From assembly GCF_000473045.1 (NCBI RefSeq), contig NZ_AXAY01000044.1, positions 207 through 56,095 of the forward strand: a DNA stretch of 55,889 nucleotides. Direction: 5' to 3'. The notes beneath the pieces were generated by a model. The model had not been told where the DNA came from. It was given only the letters and a program-made list of their open reading frames with translations, and ran no database searches. The position numbers and the translations under genes were made by a program. Positions 51,666 through 55,889 of this stretch are shown here, piece after piece; the first letter of the stretch is position 1; each line of letters starts with the position of its first letter. The stretch comes from Bradyrhizobium sp. WSM3983 (GTDB lineage Bacteria; Pseudomonadota; Alphaproteobacteria; Rhizobiales; Xanthobacteraceae).

Positions 51666-52760
51666 ATGAGCGCGCACGGATCAATTCCGAGATCGACGTG
51701 GATATTTCCCGCTCTTGCTGCCCTGCTCTACGCAGGGATCGTCGCCACACATTATGAATTTGCGGCATCCTCGATCGCCGTCCTGTTCGCGCTGGTGCTC
51801 CTGGTCGTCCTGTTCGGCACTGTGTTCGCCGCCGTGCACCACGCGGAAGTGATCGCGCACCGGATTGGCGAACCATTCGGCACGCTCCTGCTCACGCTGG
51901 CGGTGACCATCATCGAGGTGGCGCTGATCGCAACCATGATGCTGGGCCACCGTGAAGTGCCGACGCTGGCGCGCGATACCGTGTTTGCCGTCGTGATGAT
52001 CGTTTGCAACGGTCTGGTCGGCCTCTGCATCTTCATTGGCGGCCTGCATTATAAGGAACAGGACGTCCAGGTCTCCGGCGCCAGTCTCTATCTCAGCGTG
52101 CTGTTCACGATCGCGACGATCACGCTCATTCTGCCGAATTACACCCTGACCGCGCCGGGTCCGGTCTTTTCAGAGGCTCAGCTGGAATTCGCAAGCGTGG
52201 TCACCCTGCTGCTGTACGGCGTCTTCGTCTACATTCAGACCGTCCGGCATCGGGACTATTTTGTGAACAGGGCTGATCAGGGCGGTAACGGCGCAACGAT
52301 TTCGAGCGGGAGGCTGGCGTTGAGCGGCCTGCTCCTGCTGGTGTCCCTCCTCGCCGTCGTGCTGCTGTCAAAGAAATTCTCACTTGTAGTCGAGGCCACC
52401 AGCGCCGCAATCGGCGCCCCGCCCGCCTTCGCCGGCGTGGTCGTCGCAATGCTGATTCTGCTTCCGGAAAGCGTCTCCGCGATTTCGGCAGCCCGCAGGG
52501 ACAATCTGCAGAAGAGCATCAATCTCGCGCTCGGCTCTTCACTCGCAACCATCGGACTGACCGTTCCTGCGGTGGCGATCGCGGCCTGCGTGCTCGACAA
52601 GCAGCTTGTCCTCGGACTGCCGCAGCAGAACATCGTAGAGCTGGTGCTGACTTTTGCGCTGAGCGCACTGACCTTCGGCACCGGACGAACCAACATCCTG
52701 TTCGGACTGGTTCACATGATGGTCTTTACCGTGTTTTTGTTCCTGGTTTTCGTCCCGTAA
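51666..52760 (+). CDS. Calcium/proton antiporter, ChaA/CaxA type
   Basis: Inner-membrane CaCA-family exporter. The protein of about 364 aa has some ten or more hydrophobic segments and both conserved exchange motifs: GTLLLTLAVTIIEVALIATMMLGH with the key Glu, and LILLPESVSAISAARRDNLQKSINLALGSSLATIGLTVP. It should extrude Ca2+ (or Na+/K+) in exchange for protons. I used the ATG at 51666 (MSAHGSIPRSTWIFPALAAL); in-frame starts at 51642 and 51618 would add 8 or 16 residues. It stands alone, ended by a hairpin at 52788. Confidence 0.87.
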   Translation: MSAHGSIPRSTWIFPALAALLYAGIVATHYEFAASSIAVLFALVLLVVLFGTVFAAVHHAEVIAHRIGEPFGTLLLTLAVTIIEVALIATMMLGHREVPTLARDTVFAVVMIVCNGLVGLCIFIGGLHYKEQDVQVSGASLYLSVLFTIATITLILPNYTLTAPGPVFSEAQLEFASVVTLLLYGVFVYIQTVRHRDYFVNRADQGGNGATISSGRLALSGLLLLVSLLAVVLLSKKFSLVVEATSAAIGAPPAFAGVVVAMLILLPESVSAISAARRDNLQKSINLALGSSLATIGLTVPAVAIAACVLDKQLVLGLPQQNIVELVLTFALSALTFGTGRTNILFGLVHMMVFTVFLFLVFVP

Positions 52761-52787
52761 GCCGTATGGCGAGCAGCTCGCCACTGC

Positions 52788-52813
52788 GCCGGGGTTGCGG
52801 AGGCAACCCCGGC
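52788..52813. terminator. Bidirectional terminator hairpin
   Basis: GCCGGGGTTGC, 4-nt loop GGAG, and its perfect complement, between the convergent ends of the antiporter gene (52760) and the minus-strand gene at 52838. Confidence 0.75.
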
Positions 52814-52837
52814 GGAGAAGGAAACCGGCGGGACCGT

Positions 52838-53146
52838 TCAGGGGATCACCCCGCAGTCGAACATCTTGTTGGCGACCGGGGCCGCAACCTTGTTGATGAA
52901 CTTGACCCGCAGGGAAGGATTGCTCCTCAGGAAGCCAACCGCTGCTGCGACGATCTCCGCCGGCGGCTCGTCCTTTTTTGCCTTCAGATCGTCGCAGCTG
53001 GACGATTTGTATTTTTGAATGACCATGCCCGCCACCATCTCCAGCATGGGTCCATCCGGCGGCATCTCCGGCGGCATTTGAGCTGTAGCTGGGACAATCG
53101 ACATCATCGATATCATCGCCGCGCCGATCAAACCTTTCATTGTCAT
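52838..53146 (-). CDS. Small secreted protein of the inferred regulon
   Basis: A 102-aa protein with a signal peptide (MTMKGLIGAAMISMMSIVPATAQ) and a mature part MPPEMPPDGPMLEMVAGMVIQKYKSSSCDDLKAKKDEPPAEIVAAAVGFLRSNPSLRVKFINKVAAPVANKMFDCGVIP, with two Cys likely to form a disulphide. The pattern (kYk.sSCddL........ ...... ..fLr.nP.lr..FIn.vAapvanKmFdCG.iP) seems to be a conserved periplasmic family but I cannot name it. Operator-like site 5 lies 136 nt upstream. I start at MTMKGL; a longer in-frame start at 53242 is unlikely to be right because it would precede the signal. Confidence 0.65.
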   Translation of the reverse strand: MTMKGLIGAAMISMMSIVPATAQMPPEMPPDGPMLEMVAGMVIQKYKSSSCDDLKAKKDEPPAEIVAAAVGFLRSNPSLRVKFINKVAAPVANKMFDCGVIP

Positions 53147-53282
53147 CTCACGCACCCGGGAAAGAGGCGAGGTCGGCGACTGATGCGGGATCGTTCTTGA
53201 TCCGATCGTCACAAGTGGGGCGCTCATCCAGCGCGAGCGCACCAGCGGCTGAGTACATCAAGGGGATCTCCTGTTTAATTAT

Positions 53283-53297
53283 ACTATACCGTATAGT
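53283..53297. promoter_or_regulatory. Palindromic operator-like site 5
   Basis: ACTATACCGTATAGT, a perfect 7-1-7 dyad in an AT-rich setting (TTTAATT before, TTATTTATA after). It lies 136 nt upstream of the minus-strand secreted-protein gene. Confidence 0.8.
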
Positions 53298-53853
53298 TTA
53301 TTTATATGCAGTCTCATTGGTAACGTGTCAAGCCCGGAGCATAAGCGAGGCCGGAGCGCTCACGCGATTGTAAAGGTACGGGTGAAACCAATGACCAGGG
53401 AAAATTCGAGCAGCATTTTGGCGCGACGCCGCTGCAAACGAACCTTTCCCACCTTGTGCAAGGAACCGGGTTCGCGCCGGCGGACTGCCGTTCCCGTGCG
53501 GAGCGCAAAATCACAAACGATTGTAGCCTGGCTAAGAAAATCGTTCGGTTGGTAGCGGGGAGTAAATAACCCCTGACTCGAGCATCCGGCTCTGGTTCTG
53601 CTGCAACCAGTACCCGGCGACGGGCAGAACAGATTGGTCAATTTATTCGCGCCAATATCCTATTCTACGACGAGCACGTAATCGATCTGTACCATCGCAT
53701 CTGCGCGCGCTATCGAACGGGGCGAAAATACGGAAGCAAACGAAAAGTCGCACAGTAATCCGGGTGACGTCGGGCCACAAAAAACGTTGCACGAGACCCG
53801 GTCAGTTCTCGGCCGCCATGTCGCGAAGATCTTGAAAAATAAGGATTTTCCTA
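53298..53853. other. Gene-poor right end of the inferred island
   Basis: About 555 bp without a supported gene; overlapping frames on both strands are Arg/Ser-rich and share no family pattern. It leads up to repeat B. Confidence 0.45.
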
Positions 53854-53982
53854 TGGTGGGCGCACCAGGGCTCGAACCTGGGACCCGCTGATTAAGAGTC
53901 AGCGACGGGTTGAGAATAGTCAATGACTTAGCAGTCGCACCACTGAGCTTATCCGGCCGAAAATGGGCATTCGTCGCACGAT
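53854..53982 (-). repeat. Direct repeat B with 3' half of a tRNA-Lys(CTT)-like gene
   Basis: Second copy of the 129-bp repeat at 24646-24774, same orientation. Here 53854-53903 on the minus strand is a fully paired tRNA 3' half: anticodon arm GCTGA-CTCTTAA-TCAGC (anticodon CTT), variable loop GGGTC, T-arm CCAGG-TTCGAGC-CCTGG, acceptor 3' strand TGCGCCC, discriminator A and CCA. The expected 5' strand GGGCGCA and a canonical D-arm are absent nearby. The flank beyond the tRNA part is shared with copy A up to CGCACGAT. Confidence 0.87.
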
Positions 53983-54166
53983 CATAAAGCTTCGCTGGAT
54001 CGCCTTGTGATTAGGCCGCCGTTTGACCTGCGATCGGCTTCCAAGCTTGACCCCGTTGCTTATCACTCAAGTATTTGGATAGCCGTCGAAAAAGCCTCTG
54101 CACGCTGGGGCGCATTGCCTCATTCAAAATGTTACTGGAAAACTTCTCGCCCATGATTGGGTCGGT

Positions 54167-54188
54167 GCCACCGAATTGGTTCGGTGGC
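54167..54188 (+). promoter_or_regulatory. Hairpin just before the transposase start
   Basis: GCCACCGAA-TTGG-TTCGGTGGC, a perfect 9-bp stem with a 4-nt loop ending 4 nt before the ATG at 54193. It overlaps where a ribosome-binding site should be and could limit translation of the transposase, as in several insertion sequences; alternatively it is part of the left inverted repeat. Confidence 0.6.
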
Positions 54189-54192
54189 CACT

Positions 54193-55866
54193 ATGGCGGG
54201 AAAGATCAGCATGGGCGCGCGGCGCGAAGTGGTGTCAGCGGTGACGGAGCAATACCAGTCGGCCAAGCGGGCGGAAAAGGGACGGATCCTCGACGCGCTG
54301 TGCGCGACGACGGGCTGGCATCGTAAGCATGCGGTGCGCATACTCCGGCGGCGCACGACGGTTGGGCCCAGCGAGGCCGAGAAACCGCAAGAGCGTAAAC
54401 GTAGATATGGTACGACGATCAAGGACGCGATGACGGCGCTGTGGGAGGCGTCGGATCGGGTGTGCGGCAAGCGGCTCAAGGTGATGGTCCCGACCTTGCT
54501 GCCGGCGCTCGAGCAACATGGCCGATTGCGGCTTGGCCAGGCGGACCGTGATCGTGTTCTGGCCATCAGCGCCGCCACCATTGATCGCCTGCTCGTCGAT
54601 GTGAAGATTGCGGCGAGCGGCGGCAGGCGGCGCCGTGCCGGATTCTATTCGGCAATCCGGCGCGAGGTCCCGATCCGCACGTTCAATGACTGGAACAGCC
54701 CGGTGCCCGGCTTCTGCGAGGTCGACATGGTCGCCCATGGCGGCACGTCGGTGGCCGGCTCGTTCATCCAGACCCTGACGATGGTCGATATCGCCACTGG
54801 CTGGACGGAGTGCCTGCCGTTGCTGACGCGGGAGGGTTCGCTGGTCGTCGAGGCGATCAACCGCGCACAGAGCCTGTTCCCCTGGTTGTTGCGCGGCGTT
54901 GACTTCGACAACGACAGCGCCTTCATGAACGATGTCGTCGTGCCATGGTGTCGCGAACAGAAGCTCGAAGTGACGCGCTCGCGCGCGTACAAGAAGAACG
55001 ATCAAGCATTCGTCGAGCAGAAGAATGGTGCCGTCGTCCGCCGCCTCATGGGCTATGGCCGCTTCGATGGCGTCGAGACGGCGCGCGTGATGGGCCGCCT
55101 CTATGCGGCCGCGCGGCTCTACGTCAACTTTTTCCAGCCGTCGTTCAAGCTGAAGGAGAAGCGTCGCGAAGGGGCTAAAGTGATCAAGCGCTATCATCCC
55201 CCATCGACGCCCTACGAGCGTGCATTAGCGCATCCCAAGGTGACCGCCGCCGTGAAGAAACGGCTGCGCGATCAGTATCGCTCGCTCGATCCGGTCGCGC
55301 TGTTGGCCGAGATTCGCGCAACCCAGGACGAACTCGGCAATCGCGTCGATCGTCGTGCCGGACAGGCGCGTGGCCTGCAATCCGTTCACACGAGCAACGC
55401 GCCGGTGACCGCGGCGACGTTCGCGAAGACGCTCGGCAAGAGGGTGACCGCCGGCGAGCCGCGTGCCACGCACCGGCGGACTCGTCGGCCCTATAAAACC
55501 AGGGTTCGCATGCCGTCCAAGCTCGACCCGCATATTGCTGCTGTCGAGGGCTGGCTCGCGGAGCAGCCGCAACTGACGGCGCTCGCAATCGTCGGTCGGC
55601 TGAGCGAGACTCACCCCGAGGAGTTCGGGGCGAGACAGCATTCGATCGTGCAGCGCCTGCTAAGGGCGCTTAGACAAAAGACGGCCGAGCAGTTGGTCGC
55701 GGAGCGGCCGCTTGCGGATGCCCCGACCGCCGCTCCATCGCCCGGGGTTGTGGACGGCTCGGGCTATGTAGGGCCCGACCCGCCCACAGCCCCTCTCGTC
55801 GAGCAAGCCGGGAAAGCTACCTGGCGCGGCCGATCAGTCGACCTCGCATCCGTGCCATCAGGGTAA
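54193..55866 (+). CDS. DDE integrase-core transposase
   Basis: A protein of about 557 aa with an N-terminal helix-turn-helix region (REVVSAVTEQYQSAKRAEKGRILDALCATTGWHRKHAVRILRRR), and a retroviral-integrase-type catalytic core with D178 (FCEVDMVAHGG), D239 (VDFDNDSAF) and E275 (FVEQKN); the D-E spacing of 35 residues is typical of rve-type transposases. It resembles the ISNCY-type or integrase-core elements frequent in rhizobia; I cannot name the family exactly. The window ends 23 nt after the stop, so the right inverted repeat is not visible. It lies 210 bp beyond repeat B. An alternative start is ATG 54211. Confidence 0.85.
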   Translation: MAGKISMGARREVVSAVTEQYQSAKRAEKGRILDALCATTGWHRKHAVRILRRRTTVGPSEAEKPQERKRRYGTTIKDAMTALWEASDRVCGKRLKVMVPTLLPALEQHGRLRLGQADRDRVLAISAATIDRLLVDVKIAASGGRRRRAGFYSAIRREVPIRTFNDWNSPVPGFCEVDMVAHGGTSVAGSFIQTLTMVDIATGWTECLPLLTREGSLVVEAINRAQSLFPWLLRGVDFDNDSAFMNDVVVPWCREQKLEVTRSRAYKKNDQAFVEQKNGAVVRRLMGYGRFDGVETARVMGRLYAAARLYVNFFQPSFKLKEKRREGAKVIKRYHPPSTPYERALAHPKVTAAVKKRLRDQYRSLDPVALLAEIRATQDELGNRVDRRAGQARGLQSVHTSNAPVTAATFAKTLGKRVTAGEPRATHRRTRRPYKTRVRMPSKLDPHIAAVEGWLAEQPQLTALAIVGRLSETHPEEFGARQHSIVQRLLRALRQKTAEQLVAERPLADAPTAAPSPGVVDGSGYVGPDPPTAPLVEQAGKATWRGRSVDLASVPSG

Positions 55867-55889
55867 CAGTTGCTGATGCGGCAATACGG

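Noticed and set aside
53325..53641. Overlapping frames on both strands near the right end of the island
   Set aside because: Basic, low-complexity composition and mutual overlap; no support for either.
53660..53923. Small frames ending in NQRVPGSSPGAPT and the like (also at 24608-24853)
   Set aside because: These are translations of tRNA 3' ends, a common false gene call.
1..55889. CRISPR array
   Set aside because: No regularly spaced short repeats were seen anywhere; the five ACTATAC-type sites are unevenly spaced and lie in promoters.

Overview
The window looks like a chromosomal segment of an alphaproteobacterium of the Bradyrhizobium/Rhodopseudomonas type. The DNA is GC-rich, there are small secreted families typical of Bradyrhizobium (a DUF3551-like protein, an SH3-like small protein), a SbmA/BacA peptide transporter, and a polyhydroxybutyrate-linked gene trio. 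This assignment rests on protein character alone; there is no rRNA or complete tRNA gene in the window.

Region 1 (1-16.8 kb): a bacA/sbmA-type transporter, then a minus-strand block holding only the exported, axial parts of a flagellum and their chaperones: ECF sigma factor, fliC, fliD, fliS, a 90-aa protein of an ECF-associated type, flgD, flgE, a small coiled-coil protein, a FlgN-like chaperone, flgK, flgL. No basal-body, motor or export-apparatus gene is present. Divergent from the sigma factor are three plus-strand genes (HAD phosphatase-like, nucleotide-sugar glycosyltransferase-like, degenerate formyltransferase-like) that I infer to be a flagellin or surface glycan module. A 29-codon flgK fragment lies just beyond them.

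Region 2 (16.8-24.6 kb): small hypothetical genes and sparse DNA, then a two-gene operon of a secreted single-haem protein and a class III cyclase/ATPase/TPR regulator with a perfect CRP-type palindrome upstream, then a 5'-truncated SF1 helicase/Vsr-like endonuclease.

Region 3 (24.6-54.0 kb): a segment bounded by two direct repeats of 129 bp (113 of 129 positions identical, no gaps). Each contains the 3' half of a tRNA-Lys(CTT)-like gene, so the segment is probably an old integrated island. Inside are: a decayed Na+/H+ antiporter; an aromatic-compound catabolic cluster (flavin monooxygenase, extradiol dioxygenase, metallo-hydrolase, acyl-CoA synthetase, MDR oxidoreductase, divergent FAH-family hydrolase) with a TetR regulator and matching operator-like sites at both promoters; small secreted proteins; an RND efflux operon with two adaptors and a histidine kinase; a second TetR regulator; and a lipid/PHB module (patatin-like hydrolase, acetoacetate decarboxylase, 3-hydroxybutyrate dehydrogenase). 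A 15-bp palindrome, ACTATAC-S-GTATAGT, occurs before five transcription units spread over 10 kb (kinase/RND operon plus its TetR, a membrane protein, a small-protein/PepSY operon, the patatin-adc-bdh operon, and a secreted protein). I read this as one local regulon, and it is the most striking signal in the window. A frameshifted alpha-carbonic anhydrase and a Ca2+/H+ antiporter complete the segment.

Region 4 (54.0-55.9 kb): a DDE integrase-core transposase with a hairpin directly before its start codon; the window ends just after its stop codon.
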